A stretch of DNA of 64,000 bases, from NCBI GenBank assembly GCA_005784505.1, contig VCAZ01000021.1:3141308-3205307 (forward strand). Direction: 5' to 3'. This DNA is from Bagarius yarrelli (lineage: Eukaryota; Chordata; Actinopteri; Siluriformes; Sisoridae). Positions 35,670 to 48,219 of this stretch are shown here, one piece after another (position 1 is the first letter of the stretch; each line of letters starts with the position of its first letter). Below the pieces are notes generated by a model that did no database searches, was not told where the DNA came from, and was given only the letters and a program-made list of their open reading frames with translations. Made by a program: the position numbers and the translations under genes.

Positions 35670-36268
35670 TGAGTGCTTGAGTAAACAATTATTTTTACTT
35701 ACATTTATTTAAATATTAAAGAAATATATTTTATACCTAGTTACAAAATGCAAACTGTATGTAATCATGGAATAATTAAAATAATGGAATAATGGAAAAA
35801 TTATTCTAATATTATGTTAGACTAATTATAAACCAATAAATTACCCCCATAAAAAAATTCTGAATTTTAAATAACCTCTGTTTAAGAAAGGCTCTATATT
35901 TAGAGCAGTTATACGATTACAAAATGGTTTGTATGCTAAAATCACTGCTGAAAAGACATATAAAGCCAGAGAGAATGTGCTTGTGTTTGTAGACTAATCC
36001 ACTGATCCAGTATTTAACAAGGCTAAAAGAGCTTTAAATAGAAACAGCACTCACATATCTACAGACAGGTTTTATGCTTAAAGCTATAAGGAAGCTGGCA
36101 ACAACAATAAAAGGGCTGGACCTTAACTGCTCTGATGCAATGATTACGTCAATGAATAGAACGGAGCTAATCTCTAACAACTTAATTAAATTGACATAAA
36201 AGCAAGGATAGCAACTATGATGACAACTGTTATTCACAACATTTATTTTAGACAAACACGCCACACTC
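35670..36268. other. No gene recognised
   Basis: AT-rich. A ~40-bp phrase at 36085-36124 (ggaagctggcaacaacaata...) recurs at 37566-37600, suggesting an unnamed dispersed repeat. Confidence 0.35.
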
Positions 36269-36269
36269 T

Positions 36270-36766
36270 TTATGTGTGGGTGGAGAAACGTGTCAGGAGT
36301 GATGTATGACAGGAGAATATCAGATAGAACCAAGTGGAAGGTGTACAAGACAGCGGTGAGACCAGCTATGATGTATGACTTAGAGACAGTGGCCCTGAGG
36401 AAGAAACAGGTGGCAGAGCTGGAAGTAGCAGAACTGAAGATGTTGAGGTTTTCTTTGGCAGTGACGAGGTTGGACAGGATTAGGAACGAGTTCATTAGAT
36501 GGATGGCTCATGTTAGATGTTTTGGCCAGATTGAGGTGGTTTGGACATGTACAGAGGAGGGATAGTGGATATATTGGTGGGAGGATGTTAGAAATGAAGC
36601 TACCAGGCAGAAGGCAAAGAGGAAGAGCAAAAAGGAGGTATATGGATGCGATAAACGAGGACAGGAAGTTAGTGGGTGTGAGTGAAGAGAATGCAGAGAA
36701 TAGGGTTAGTTGGTGACAGATGATTCACTGTGGCGACCCCTAAAAGGAAACAGACAAAAAGAGAAG
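36270..36766 (+). pseudogene. RTE-type LINE 3' fragment
   Basis: Plus-strand residues match the C-terminal region downstream of RT in RTE-like LINEs: ELKMLRFSLAVTRLDRIRNE, then after a frameshift RRDSGYIGGRMLEMKLPGR and AKRRYMDAINEDRKLVGVS. It ends at 'cactgtggcgacccctaaaa', the usual 3' terminus. Frameshift near 36520. Two other copies lie at 41238-41712 and 54048-55735 on minus. Confidence 0.85.
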
Positions 36767-37615
36767 CAGATTTGAAATATTACAAAACAATGTAAACCCC
36801 TAACAAAAAACCTATTTACATTGTATTGCTTAGTGGCATGGTCTGATTTTGCGCCCCCCCCCCCCCGATATTGTCAGATGGCTGAATCACCATTCACAAC
36901 ATAAAAAATAAGCATTACAACCTGCCAAAAAAAAAAAAAAGAAAAGACAAAAAAGAGAAACAGAAAAAAGACACAGGAAATGTGAAGAACGGTTTATGTA
37001 AGTATGTAGAAGTGGTTACTGTTACTGATCGCTAACTTAAAATAGTCAGTTAACTATACTGTCAGTTTTAACTAATGTACTGCTCACATGAACCGTACTT
37101 TATTTAGGATATTAACCACAGTAAATTTTAGTTTGTAAAGTAATTATCATTAATCACGTTTTTAAGCCCTTCCTGTCATATATTTTTACATTTGTGTAGT
37201 TTGCGGGTTGGTATTTTAAAATTTTAGTTGCATATTTATATACATATAAATGTTTGTATTTACATTTTATTAGTGTGTGTGTTCTGCAGTTTCTGTGATT
37301 GGGTGATATCGTAAGGCTGGTTAAAAATAACACTTTAATCAAACTGAGGCATCAGTTGAAAGCAGACCGTAGACTAAGAGCACAGATATAACTACAGCGC
37401 TCAATGTTGCATTTAGACCAGGGTTTATTTGTTAGACAGTAAAAAAATTATACTTTTTAGTATTTCTATATTGTTTTTTTTCAAGCCAGAATTAGTCTCT
37501 AGCGTGTAAAGTAGTTGTTGGAGCAGTGCCAATACATCTGATCACTTAGATTATATAGCAACCAGGAAGTTGGCAACAATAATATGAAGGGTTGGACCTA
37601 CGTTTTTGCACTTGG
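36767..37615. other. No gene; C homopolymer at 36854-36866
   Basis: AT-rich DNA with a 13-base C run and an A run near 36928. No coding signal. Confidence 0.5.
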
Positions 37616-38170
37616 TAGAACAGGCGAAGAGAGCAGTGCTTTTGATTATTTTGCACTTGGATTTTAAGATCCGCAGAATTTAGTTTGATAAGAGAAAGAG
37701 AAAATGAAGGATACAGGTGGCAATCGAATAGAAGTGCGGTGGAATAAGAAAGATTCTACTGCACGATCAGCAAAAAAATTTGTTGGCCTGGAGCACCAAA
37801 CTCAGCAAAAGAACCAAGTATCTCAACTAAATCAGCAAGTCTTTCGAGTAAAATCAAAAGATCTTGTGGAAATTTTTAAAAGCGTAAATCCTTGACCTAA
37901 ACAGGTAGGTACTAATTGAATGTAATCGGTAAGGACGGTTTCTGGTATAAGATTTTTCCCAAGGTGGTTCGATGTATGTGCAAGTTACGTTTTTTCACTT
38001 TACTTTTCAGGAAACAGAAATGTCTAAAATTCCACAGAAGAGCTACAGAGTTAACCAGAGGGTACAGCTTTATGCACAACCTAAAACATTTGATCTCCAT
38101 GGAACTTTTAACAGCTTATACATGTACACATGGAGCCGAGTGAGGATGGTGGATGCCTGGAGGTGATCAC
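37616..38170 (+). other. Weak two-exon transcript candidate
   Basis: A 63-codon frame (37704-37895, starting MKDTGGNRIEVRWNKK) ends in TGA nine bases before acag followed by gtaggt, a good donor at 37905. A 106-bp gap then ends in the pyrimidine-rich acceptor cactttacttttcag at 38010. The next segment opens a 48-codon frame at 38020 (MSKIPQKSYRVNQRVQLYAQ...). The two frames are not joined by the splice because of the stop, so the first could only be an upstream ORF. No domain recognised. It could equally be an unnamed repeat: a phrase just upstream is shared with 36085. Confidence 0.2.
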
Positions 38171-38174
38171 TGGA

Positions 38175-41100
38175 GTGATATCATGTTCTAGTTTAACTTT
38201 AAGGGACCTTCTGACAGAAAACCTCAACTGATTGAAGTAGTACAAAAGGAGGGGGCTTAATCGCAGTACTGTTTTTCTTTAGCTGTAAAACAACACTCTA
38301 CAAAGTCTCCTGAGAATGAAGAGAGAAGCCATGCCTTGTTGACTTTGGGTTAAAATTAGAAATTAAGCTATGCACTCCATGTTATTAGAACAGTTCTGGG
38401 GAGTCACAGTGAAGAATCTTTTGTCATGCAAACACCTGTGCTTCTGGGGAGTTATATATGAAATAAGTAAGTCACCCAATATAACGAACCACAAACCACA
38501 ACATTTTCCAGGATTATTTAACAAAACATGTTTTAGCATGTCACCTTTAGTGTAATTACATGTACTGATCTTTGGACAGAGGTTTTTGGACATGGCATGC
38601 TAAACAGTGTGGAGACATGTAGTCTCTGCACTTTAGTATGTAACTACTTAAATTTTACTTCTTATTACTTTTTTCCCCCTATTCATTAAATTGTAATTGT
38701 TAAATGTGATTTAAGCTAAATAATTTAATAACAACCTGCAGCCTAAAACCCTTAAACTCACAGAATCATTGTGTAGTTTTAAAGCATGATGCTTATTTCT
38801 TATATTCTGTAAAAGAATTGATTGTTCAAATGATATACGCTCACTGAGAACTTTATTATGTACACTATAATAATACATGCTGGTACCTTACTTTTCTTTA
38901 CTTTACTTTTTTTCGAACTCTGGTTCAAGTCTATATGATTGCATCACACAATACCAGAGTACAAAGATGTTTTTTTGGATTTAAATCAACTGGTAAGAAC
39001 ACTAAAACAGTGTTCACAAAGGAAGTTTAAGATGTAAGTCTTTATTGGTCACAAAAATTTTCTTAGCACAACAAAGCTAAGGAATTTGGGCTTATGATAC
39101 ATATGGCACCCTTTGAGAAAGAAGGTTAAAGCATGTGCTCAGAGGCCCATCAGTGGCAGACTGGCAGTGGTAGGACTTGAAGCTAGATCCTCCAATCCAC
39201 CACCCAGTTTTGAGCTGCCAATTTCTTTTGTTTTGTTACATTATCATGCACTATTAGATGATAATTGGATAATTACATGAACATGTAGGTGTTTGTCATA
39301 AAGTATTCGGTGAGTGTAGTGTTCATTTGAAATTCAATAGAATTCTGTTCGTTCTACTTAATATATTGCATTAAACCAAAAACTAGTAAAACTTTCTTAT
39401 TTTACACAACACTATATCGGCAATATATGTGCATAAATGAGTCTTAATATATGACCTGTGCTAAAATTAATGTATAATATTATAAAAACAGTGTTTTCTG
39501 TTTTTTTAATGCATTATATAATAAACAGACATCTGTTATTTTACTTTATCATATTGACTTACTTTGTCATCCATGCTTTATTACTTTAGCACAAATCTAT
39601 GCAGCTCAGCTAGTTTGTGTTTTCAGCTATGCTTGTGTTCTCCCTGATTTATCTTTATTTTTAAGGTATTTTGTATTCAGGTAGGCCTAATTTGTGCCGG
39701 CATGCTTACATAGCATATTTCTGGTTTGTTATGCCTTTCATTTCTTGCCTGCCCATGTATATGGTTGTAGATTTGTATGCTAACTTTGACCCCTTGTTCT
39801 TTGACCCCTGACTACCATAAACAGAAAGCAACTGTGGAAGTGGGCTTACAGGGGCTCCAGCAGGGATCTGAACGATCAGTTTTAAAGAAATAACGACTGA
39901 TTTTGCTACAAGATTTTTCTTTTAAACTACTATGAATTGAAACACATCTTACTATTTTCTATAATAAACAAACTCATGTACGACGCATTTCAAGCAAAGA
40001 GGGCTTTGGTGGGGGTGGGGGGGCTTTTGGGGTTGGGCTTTCTGGTATTTTACCATTTAAAAACCATTTGTCTTAAATAGAATATAAAGGGTAAGCAAAT
40101 AAAGCCAGAAAGGGTTTAGACAACAATGATTATCATTATTGTAACTAGATTTGTGAAGTTTGTAGCAACCACTTTGATGATGGCTTGATACAATGCTGGA
40201 CAATGATGGATAATAATACATAATAATACATGAGGCACAGTGCTCTTTATCATGTTGTTAATAGGCCAAATGTCTATGTTGGTGTAACTATTTTAAACTC
40301 TTTAAGCCTTTTTACTCACTGCCATAATGTCACATGACAGCAGGTGACAGGTGGTATCATGCCTGTTTTGCCGTTCCCCTCAATGAGCTTAGAGTTTTGA
40401 TATATCACAAGTTCACATTGGTTTAAATCTTTGACTTCTATTTTTAGATGAAGTGGCTGTGATGTGACCTGACACCACATGATGTCACTTCCTGTTACTG
40501 TGCTGAGAAATATGATATGTCACCTGTTAGTAGCCATGTTTTGACTCCGCCTATTTTTGGGTGATCATGGGTGTGGTCATGACATCACCTGACATTAAAT
40601 GATGCAACTATAATGCCCTTTATAAAACCCGTCCCTTATTACCCTGAAACAACCTACCGAGTTTATTTAAAAGCTCTGCGAGTTCTGAAATTTATAAAAG
40701 AATTCCATTTTGAGTTTCTGTAAATACAATTCTGAAATTCTAATCGCTTACAAAGTCATAGCACACATAGTTGTTCTGAATAGGTTGAACACTTTGCCAA
40801 ATTTGGTGCATGTCGCTTAAAAGTTTAAATAGCAAAACAGGATGTTGGCCTTTTTAAGCCAACATAATAATAGCTCTTAATATTTAATAGGGTACTTGTT
40901 AGCCTTACATGTTCATAAACGTGTCAACATCATGTCATTTTAAATGTTATTCCCAAAGTCTATTTTGATTTCTAAAAATCCTGTCATTAAACATTACCCT
41001 GATCCGAGATTATCATACTATTTGGATTTAAAGCTAAAATGCTTTACTCCTGGACTGTAGATTGACCTATGTCCACATTCATTAGAGCAGCCAAATACGT

Positions 41101-41236
41101 AAGTAAATTTGAGTAAAATACCTCTAGACACAGCAAGGTATGAAATACAAGGCTCTAAGCTGACCTTTAATTGTTCTCAAGGGACCAATGAGGTGCAGAC
41201 AAGAGCGTTATTCATGTCATGTACTAACTGCATACT
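38175..41236. other. No gene recognised
   Basis: AT-rich DNA. The part 40330-40640 has repeated short phrases around 'tgacatcacctgacatta' and 'gatgtgacctgacaccac', maybe an old repeat. A possible LTR-like stretch at 39600-39850 lacks clear borders. A G-rich motif is listed separately. Confidence 0.35.
40011..40037 (+). other. G-quadruplex motif
   Basis: Four G runs of 5, 7, 4 and 3 with loops t, ctttt and tt satisfy the usual G3+ N1-7 rule. It stands out in an AT-rich surrounding. No gene start is nearby that I can support. Confidence 0.75.
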
Positions 41237-41237
41237 A

Positions 41238-41712
41238 ACAAATAGGCTACTTCACTTACACCCACTAACTTCATGTCCTCGTTTATCGTATCCATATACC
41301 CCCTCTTTGCTCTTCCTCTTTGTCTTTTGCCTGGTAGCTTCATTTTTAACATCCTCCTACCAATATATTTACTATACCTCCTCTGTACATGTCCAAACCA
41401 CCTCAATTTGGCTTTCCTGACTTTCTCCCCAAAACATCTAACATGAGCCGTCCCCCTGATAAACTCGTTTCCAATCCTGTCCAACCTCATCACTCCCAAA
41501 GAAAACCTCAACATCTTCAGCTCTGCTACTTTCATCTCTGCCATCTGTCTCTTCCTCAGTCTGTAAACCATACATCATAGCTGGTCTCACCACTGTCTTG
41601 TACACCTTCCCCTTAATTCCATCTGATATACTCCTGTCATACATCACTCCTGACACCACAGTTTCTTCACCCATTCCAACCTGCCTGTATTCGCTTCTTT
41701 ACCTCTTATGCC
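41238..41712 (-). pseudogene. RTE-type LINE 3' fragment
   Basis: Minus-strand residues: KMLRFSLGVMRLDRIGNEFI, then RCFGEKVRKAKLRWFGHVQR and RRMLKMKLPGKRQRGRAKR. Reading frame is open for 115 codons (41224-41571). Upstream on that strand GVMYDRSISDGIKGKVYKT continues in another frame. The 3' terminus seen in the other copies is missing here, so this copy is clipped at both ends. Confidence 0.85.
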
Positions 41713-42859
41713 CGTAGTTATGGTAATTACTTTTATTTCATTGATACAATTAAGCAGTTGATGCTTAAGAGCGTTACTTAAGGAGCCAGCAGTGGCGGCT
41801 TGGTTTTTTGAATGTTAAAAAAAATAATCTCACACCATATGGGTTAAGGGAAAAGTGAGGGCATGAATTATCTAGAATTCCCCACTACTTTATACATTGA
41901 AGTATAAAGTATTACTCAAAGTAAAGTTATACATTATTTGTAATCCAAAATGTCAGAGAATAATGCAAAATTATGTAATTTGAGTTAATCCTATCAAATA
42001 TGTCATCAATAGTATAACAAGGATGATGCAAGGCAAACTATTACAGACACATACACACAACAGCAGATCCCTAAAAATTATTCCTTTTTCGTAATTTGTA
42101 CTTAATTGAAGAATGTGCTTAGTCTAGTAAACTAAAAAATGAGAGAATCTGGTAAAACTATAGTATGAGATATGAGAAAATCAACCTTATACTTGCTTCT
42201 ACTTACAATGTGTATTTTTCTTATGAACATAGTTGATTCTGTTGCACATCGTTCCAGGAAAATCTAAAATAATCCACCAGCAAGTAACAAGATGTAAATG
42301 CCAAAAGCCCTTAAATTCATGTATTTTCTGTATGAAAGACAGGGAGGCTTAGCCATGCAAGGCAATTTATACCAGCTGCCATTTTCCAACCTTTATTCTT
42401 TTGAGGTTAGTTCAGTGAGCATTTAGCAGATGAGCAAACAGAAGCATGTCACACACCCAGAGCACATTCTCTTTGAGAGCAGATACACCCTGGCATGTCA
42501 ATTTCACATATAACCACAGACAGGCTCATTTGATTGCCTGGGCACTGACATGACAAACATGCCTCTAGGCAGTTATTATTAAGAACAAATGTCAGAAAGG
42601 CGGTTTTAAATAAATAGTATGGTAAAGGAAAAGACTGGGCGAAGCAGTAAGAGGCAGGCATGTTTCAAGTGCCAGCAGCCTGACAGCGTGCGTTTCTGAA
42701 TTATTCGTCACAATTCACATTAACTAAGACTACTAATTAACACGGGTGCAAAAAGTGTTAAAAGTATCTTTGATCAATTGTAATTTGATTTAGGTAAATT
42801 ACACATGTAAAGTGAAGTGATGTGCATCCCAAGCTCATTTGGATGTATATTTTATAATT
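41713..42859. other. No gene recognised
   Basis: AT-rich non-coding DNA. A worn piece resembling the SINE body may lie near 41760-41800 (gagccagcagtggcggcttgg). Confidence 0.35.
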
Positions 42860-42867
42860 ATATAGTA

Positions 42868-43044
42868 CAGGGTGGGCACTCTCAGTCCTGGAGGGCCAAT
42901 GTTCTGCAGAGTTTAGCTCCAACCCTAATCAAAGACACCTGAACCAACTAATCAAGATCTTGATAGTTAGATTTAAAACTTACAGGTAAGTGTGTTGAGG
43001 CAATTTGGAGCTAAACCCTCCAGGACTGAGATTGCCCACCCCTG
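42868..43044. mobile_element. hAT-type MITE with 8-bp duplication
   Basis: Left end cagggtgggcactctcagtc and right end, inverted, caggggtgggcaatctcagtc followed by ctggaggg on both sides. The 8-bp word atatagta lies directly on each side (42860-42867 and 43045-43052), a perfect target-site duplication of hAT size. The 177-bp length and lack of coding make it a MITE. The intact duplication suggests a fairly undisturbed insertion. Confidence 0.9.
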
Positions 43045-43052
43045 ATATAGTA

Positions 43053-44165
43053 AGTCACCTACAAGTCTTCTTCCCATCTCTTGCACAGCCAATATGGTAT
43101 GCTGTAGTTTTAAAGAGTGCTCTTTATTCAAGCGGTTTAATTACAAGAACTTTGTCATTGTAAATAAATTCAAGGAGACTATGATGATAAAGACATTTAT
43201 ATGGCATGTATAGCCTGCCATATTTGGTCTAGTCCAGCATGAGGCACATATCAGTAAGTGCCTTAATCAGAAATTGATTTTGGATTACTGGTGAATTTGA
43301 AGAAGTAATTATGATTGTGATTTCCTAAAACAATGGCATCTTTTCTAAACTCTGTGGTGAAACTTTTGTAACAGCTTTCACAAGGAGCTTGCCTTTCACT
43401 TTATTTTTGAGTTCAACATTGGATGTCTTTGATGAGCATACCTTAATTGCTGTAAAAAGACCATAAACTAATAAACACTGTATAAATTTTAACTTAATTT
43501 AAATTGTATACCTATAGCTGTATGTCCATTTGCATAAATCTTTACACAGTTCCTTCATAATTTGCACAGCTTTATAGGATAGTAGTACAAGTGCTAACAG
43601 ACCTCCCAGAAGTTGGCAGCTAAAGCTTTAACTAAAGCCACACATCTCAACAAGCAAACAGGCTTTAAGTGGCTGCTAGAGGACCGACTGTAAGGATTGA
43701 CTAAAAGCTTGTAATTAGTCAAACAAGAGTAGAAAAAAACAGACATCCAATCTAAATGGTAGCCATGATACTATTTTCCATGATACAGCCAACACTTTTT
43801 TAAGATTAATCTTAAAATATGTTTTTAAGGGTAAACTTAAAACATATTGAGGGAAGGGAAGGATGTGCTATTCTCTAATGTAATATAAAATGTATTTTTT
43901 TCTAAGAAAAAGAAGTTGCTATTGCATAAAATAAGTAGCTTTTACATGAGAAGTAAAGTAGAATTGATGCCAAAGAGTTGGAATAGGCAATTTCATCTTC
44001 TGTGTACATGATTGTGTTTACAGAAGAAAAACATTTGAAGATGGACTAGTCATGTTTTCAAAACAGCATCATTACAGCTGTTTTCATGAATGATTTCATA
44101 GATGAAATTTGGCTCATTAAACTAGGGGCATCTTGTATGTCAGCATAAAAATACACGATATATGG
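43053..44165. other. No gene recognised
   Basis: AT-rich non-coding DNA, no repeat family named. Confidence 0.4.
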
Positions 44166-44170
44166 GACTG

Positions 44171-44601
44171 TGTAAGGTTATGTTTCATGATTTATGTTTG
44201 TTCCTGTTTCATGTTTTTGTTTTGTACATGTTTTATGTTTATATTTTGAGTTTATGTTTATTGTTCATGTCTTTGTTGACTTCCTGTTTTGTTCTTGTTA
44301 TGTGATCCTTGTTCCTCATGTGCTCCTTGTCATGGGATCCCTTGTCTATGTGTTGTGTTCCCATTGGTCAATCCTGTATATTTATATTTATTTTTGTCTT
44401 TGTTGACGATTTCAGTTTGTCCCTGTACCGCTGTCATGGGCCTGTTTTTGTCAAGCTAAGTCAAGTGAATGATATTCTAGTCAAGTTCATGTTTGTTGTT
44501 TTAGATTTTGTTTGTGCTACCAGGTTCATCTTGTTTTTTTTTTAAAAAAAACTGCACCTTTGGGTTCTAAAACTACTACTTGCCTCAGTGGCATCATTAC
44601 A
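44171..44601 (+). mobile_element. Solo LTR with perfect 5-bp duplication
   Basis: Starts tgtaaggttatgtttcatga and ends gcatcattaca, with TG...CA borders and 431 bp. The 5-bp word gactg flanks both sides (44166-44170 and 44602-44606). Inside are repeated tttatgttt-type words, a tgtatatttata stretch that could be a TATA box, and a late aaaaaaaactgcacc stretch where other copies carry aataaac. Same family as 27597-28048 and the LTRs at 48220 and 49370. No internal region, so recombined to a solo LTR. Confidence 0.85.
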
Positions 44602-44609
44602 GACTGTAT

Positions 44610-44905
44610 GTTCCACGATTGCATCTGTAATTGCTAATACTAAAGTTTTTTTTCTTTGGCACATTCATATCACATGAATAAGGATGCCGTGTCTAAAGTC
44701 TGACTCTGTAGTGCCGCAGGCAATGTGGGTGGTTCTGGATTATAGATTTTTTCAAATGTTTAAGCCCCAAAGGTGGTCTAAAATATTGCTTTGCTTTGTA
44801 TAAGCTTTATCCATAAGTAGCTGTTTATTATAAAATACAAAAACATTAATTCAGCCCAAAGTTTAAGAAGTAAGAAAGATTATAATTAAATGCTAACATA
44901 TGTGC
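44610..44905. other. No gene recognised
   Basis: Short AT-rich gap between the solo LTR and the L2-like fragment. Confidence 0.5.
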
Positions 44906-44909
44906 ATAC

Positions 44910-45150
44910 CACTGGACTGTGGCCACCCCTGCAGCTCACCTCTACTACCTTCACCTCCAGCCTGTTTATGATCTCAGAAAGTACTCCCACATCATCCCAA
45001 TGCCCCGTTTGCTCCACTGGCTTCCGGTAGCTGCCCGCATCAGATGTAAAGCACTGATAAATGCTTAGAAAAGCAAAAACCAACCCTTCCCTACCTAAAG
45101 ACACTTTAGCCCCCACCTTTCAACAAGTTTCCTTTGAACCACAATTATAG
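44910..45150 (+). pseudogene. L2/CR1-type RT fragment
   Basis: Plus strand reads HIIPMPRLLHWLPVAARIRC then KALINA, matching the H(ITP)VL..LHWLPV..RI..K motif of L2/CR1 reverse transcriptases near the C-terminus. A stop follows soon (tag at about 45066). Strongly truncated and dead. Confidence 0.65.
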
Positions 45151-45154
45151 CTTG

Positions 45155-46588
45155 TGTTTATTGTCGAGACAACCTACAGTGCCTCAAAACACAAAGATGT
45201 CACGCACGCAAGACTGTACTCCATACAGGCATCCTGATAGTGGAATTTCATGGAATTCTGTATGTCTTTATATACATCCAGACAGCCCATCTTTCAACAG
45301 GTCTTTCGACATGCTTGTTCATGTCACACCCAGACTTCATTCATGTTTATTCACATTCACATGATATTCCCTTGAAGCGCCCTGTCTTTATTCTCAAGGG
45401 CTTCTTATGCTTCTTTCAATATTTTGTCTGTTAGTTATGGTCTGTCAAGTCTCGTGTGTTTAGATAAACCAAAATACTGATTATAATAGGACATATACAA
45501 TAAGTGTGCTGTATGAAAGACAAAAACCCTCATGTGGACATGCCAGGTTTTTGATGTTTCAGCCTAACAGCAGTGTTAGCCATGCATTGTTAGTTATTTT
45601 AATTGGTTGCAGTTCAACAAAAGCAAAAAATATTTTATTATGCTCTGCAGCAATGTAGATTACAGTGCATGCAAAAGACAAACCCTTATCTATGTGTCTT
45701 TAATTATAACTTAATAGGCTTCAAAATATACTGACATATCGAAGAAAATGTACATCCTCACTTTAGAAATTATCATTAAATCTCTGGCACACCGAACTAT
45801 CTGCATTGGCCAGCCTAAAAAGACAGCTTGCAGGCATTATTTAAATTCTTTAGCACAGCAGAATAGATTTATGCAGCAGCATATGTGTGGTTTCGGTGTG
45901 GTAGGCTCTATAACGTGATGTAAATCACTGCCTCCTGCTTTTAGTTCTCTGGCTCGTTTAGTAACACTCTCCCAGTAGCTGTTTGCTCAGTAGATTTTCA
46001 GCGCCACTACTTTTTCTAAATACTGGGGTGCTGAGAGAGTGCCACTGTTTTTCACTGTTACTAAGATTGCAAAAACAGTTGGTTTCCCTGAAGATCTTCA
46101 GGTCTAAAATAAAAAGTCAAATGTTGTCCAAGAGATTAAAGCTGACTTTGTGGGTTAGGTTTTCGCTTTTTAATTAGCTGTCTTTCACTTAAGCTTTAGT
46201 CTTTTTCCAAAGAATTAGTCTGCAATTAATACTTAAAACTTAATATTTTTTTTTTACTGTTGTAACAGATATATCCGATAAATATCTTTAAACTATCATT
46301 AACACAGGTCCGATGTTTATATTTACAGTTTACATGTACATTATTTAGCATATCATTTAGTCTTATATTTGAACATTTAGATCACAAAACACGGTGCTAC
46401 AACCCAAATAAAATAACATTTATAGCAATACATTTAAGCACTCACAGAGTTATAAATAACAAATATCTTTGTGTTAAAAACAAAAGAAAAACACTAAATA
46501 AGTATCAGTTTTACGTATCGATATCGGCCCCATACTATTAGTATCATTCTAAAAATATAAATATCTAAAGCACCACAGTAGAGGATGC
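45155..46588. other. No gene recognised
   Basis: AT-rich DNA; short open frames at 45134-45434 overlap in two frames and show no domain. Confidence 0.4.
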
Positions 46589-46589
46589 T

Positions 46590-46845
46590 AGGAAGCAGAT
46601 ATTTCGGCGTTCACCGTGGCTTTCTTCTTCTTTCTTATGTCGTTTCTGGCGGTTGACAAGCGAACTTATGGTGTATTACCACCACCAACCGGACTGGAGT
46701 GTGAAGCATTATCAGGATGGGAGAAAGAAAAACCACTATTACGTTCGCTATGCCAACTAGTGGTTGGGTGTCTGAAGCTAGCTCGTTACCTGAATTTTAG
46801 CTCGACACTCGTAAGTCAAGGTACCACTGTACTTGATCATTCCTC
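46590..46845 (+). mobile_element. MITE-like fragment, class uncertain
   Basis: Holds 'attaccaccaccaaccggac' followed by tggagtgtg, a phrase common in fish repeats, and ends 'cgtaagtcaaggtaccactg' with ta, the usual right end of another MITE group whose ends read cagtggtacctc-like. Left end not located. An 81-codon frame here is incidental. Confidence 0.45.
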
Positions 46846-47034
46846 TCAACAAAGCTTATAGAATATAATATAATTTCTAAAAATATAATTTCTTGCTGTA
46901 CATTTTTTGGTTGCTTAGCATACAAAAGATTATAACATTCAGAATGCAACTGTTGTACTTGTTTTAAACAAAAGCAAACAGTGTTAGACAAAGTTGCTAC
47001 TAAAACAGCCCAGCTTCTGTGTATGAGGTTAGAA

Positions 47035-47145
47035 GGCTTGATTTTGGCAAGTAGGATGTGGTCCTGGTTTAACATCCTTTGTTACTCCTGGATCAACATT
47101 TCAATCAACTAATTATAACCATGGGATGTCATAAGTGTGTACGTA
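47035..47145 (+). mobile_element. Single end of the foldback element
   Basis: 'gattttggcaagtaggatgt' followed by ggtcctggtttaacatcctttgtt matches the terminal inverted repeats of the element at 10321-11085. The partner end is not seen within 1 kb, so only one end survives. Confidence 0.7.
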
Positions 47146-47149
47146 TACT

Positions 47150-48215
47150 ATGTTGGGTAGTATACTATATAAAAAACACAGACTTGTAAACCTTAAAGCA
47201 AACAGCTTTATTTAAATGTCTGGACAGCGTGTACTAGCAACCTAGCTGGTTTGCACAGCTAAATGAAAACTCTGTTCGGGTCACATGTAAATTTGAGTGC
47301 ATAAACTACAGGTTTGTATTGATAAAATCCAAAACTTCAAATTTGTTTAAAACAGAAATGCTTGGTTTGCTTATAAATGCTTTTTTGCCAAATCATGTCG
47401 CAGGGTCAAAACTGGGTCCTAATGTGTTACAGAAAGAAGCTCAGAAGGTCAAACAACATTGTCTGCCTTTTCCACAGTGCATTCCCCAGATGTGCTTCTT
47501 GGGAAAAAAACATATAGGACTGTATCAATTGCCATTTACAGCTGCTTTGGCTGACTTTGTGAACAGCAGGCATCTGGGACAAGAAGTAAATAAAGACAGT
47601 TGTGGATAAGAATTTAAGGATGCCTGGATGGGACAGCATAACTGATGAGATCTTAAGCAGGTGTTAAACTCTGCCCTGCAGAACTGCCCAATGCCTGTCA
47701 TGCTTGGGTTTTTTGGCTCTGCAGAGGGAACATATTTGCCTTGGAATACAACATGCCACTTGCCTGTGCATTTAAACCACTAGTGGTGTCCCACAGACAA
47801 AAGGGTTTTTGGCTGGATGCTGATATGAAACGCATTATTGTATGATTTATTTTCCAGTACCATTAAAATTGTTCTGGTTAAAGTGTTAAAATGCTGATTG
47901 AAAGATCATGGGTTTCATTGCTTATGAGGTCACTGCTGGGTCCCTGAGCGCGGCCATTAACCCTTAACTGCTCAGTTGGATTTAAAAAATTAGACGATTA
48001 GACGAAGTTAATCTATCTATTATATATAATATTATATAATCTATGATTATGAGAATAAAGTCTTAGCAGTATCAAATCAAAGTTGTAGTTTTTTTGGAAA
48101 AAACAAAATAACAAGAATAAAGTCGTAGCAATACAAGTTTAACTATTTTTTTAATAGTTCAAAAAAAATCACAGAATTACATAAAACTTTACTTTGTTTA
48201 TATAAAATGTAGGTA
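47150..48215. other. No gene; worn SINE at 47885-47990
   Basis: The part 47885-47990 (aaagatcatgggtttcattg ... cattaacccttaactgctca) looks like a plus-strand SINE copy missing its head and tail. The 96-codon plus frame at 47319-47609 and the frame opposite it have no domain. Remainder AT-rich. Confidence 0.4.
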
Positions 48216-48219
48216 GTGG

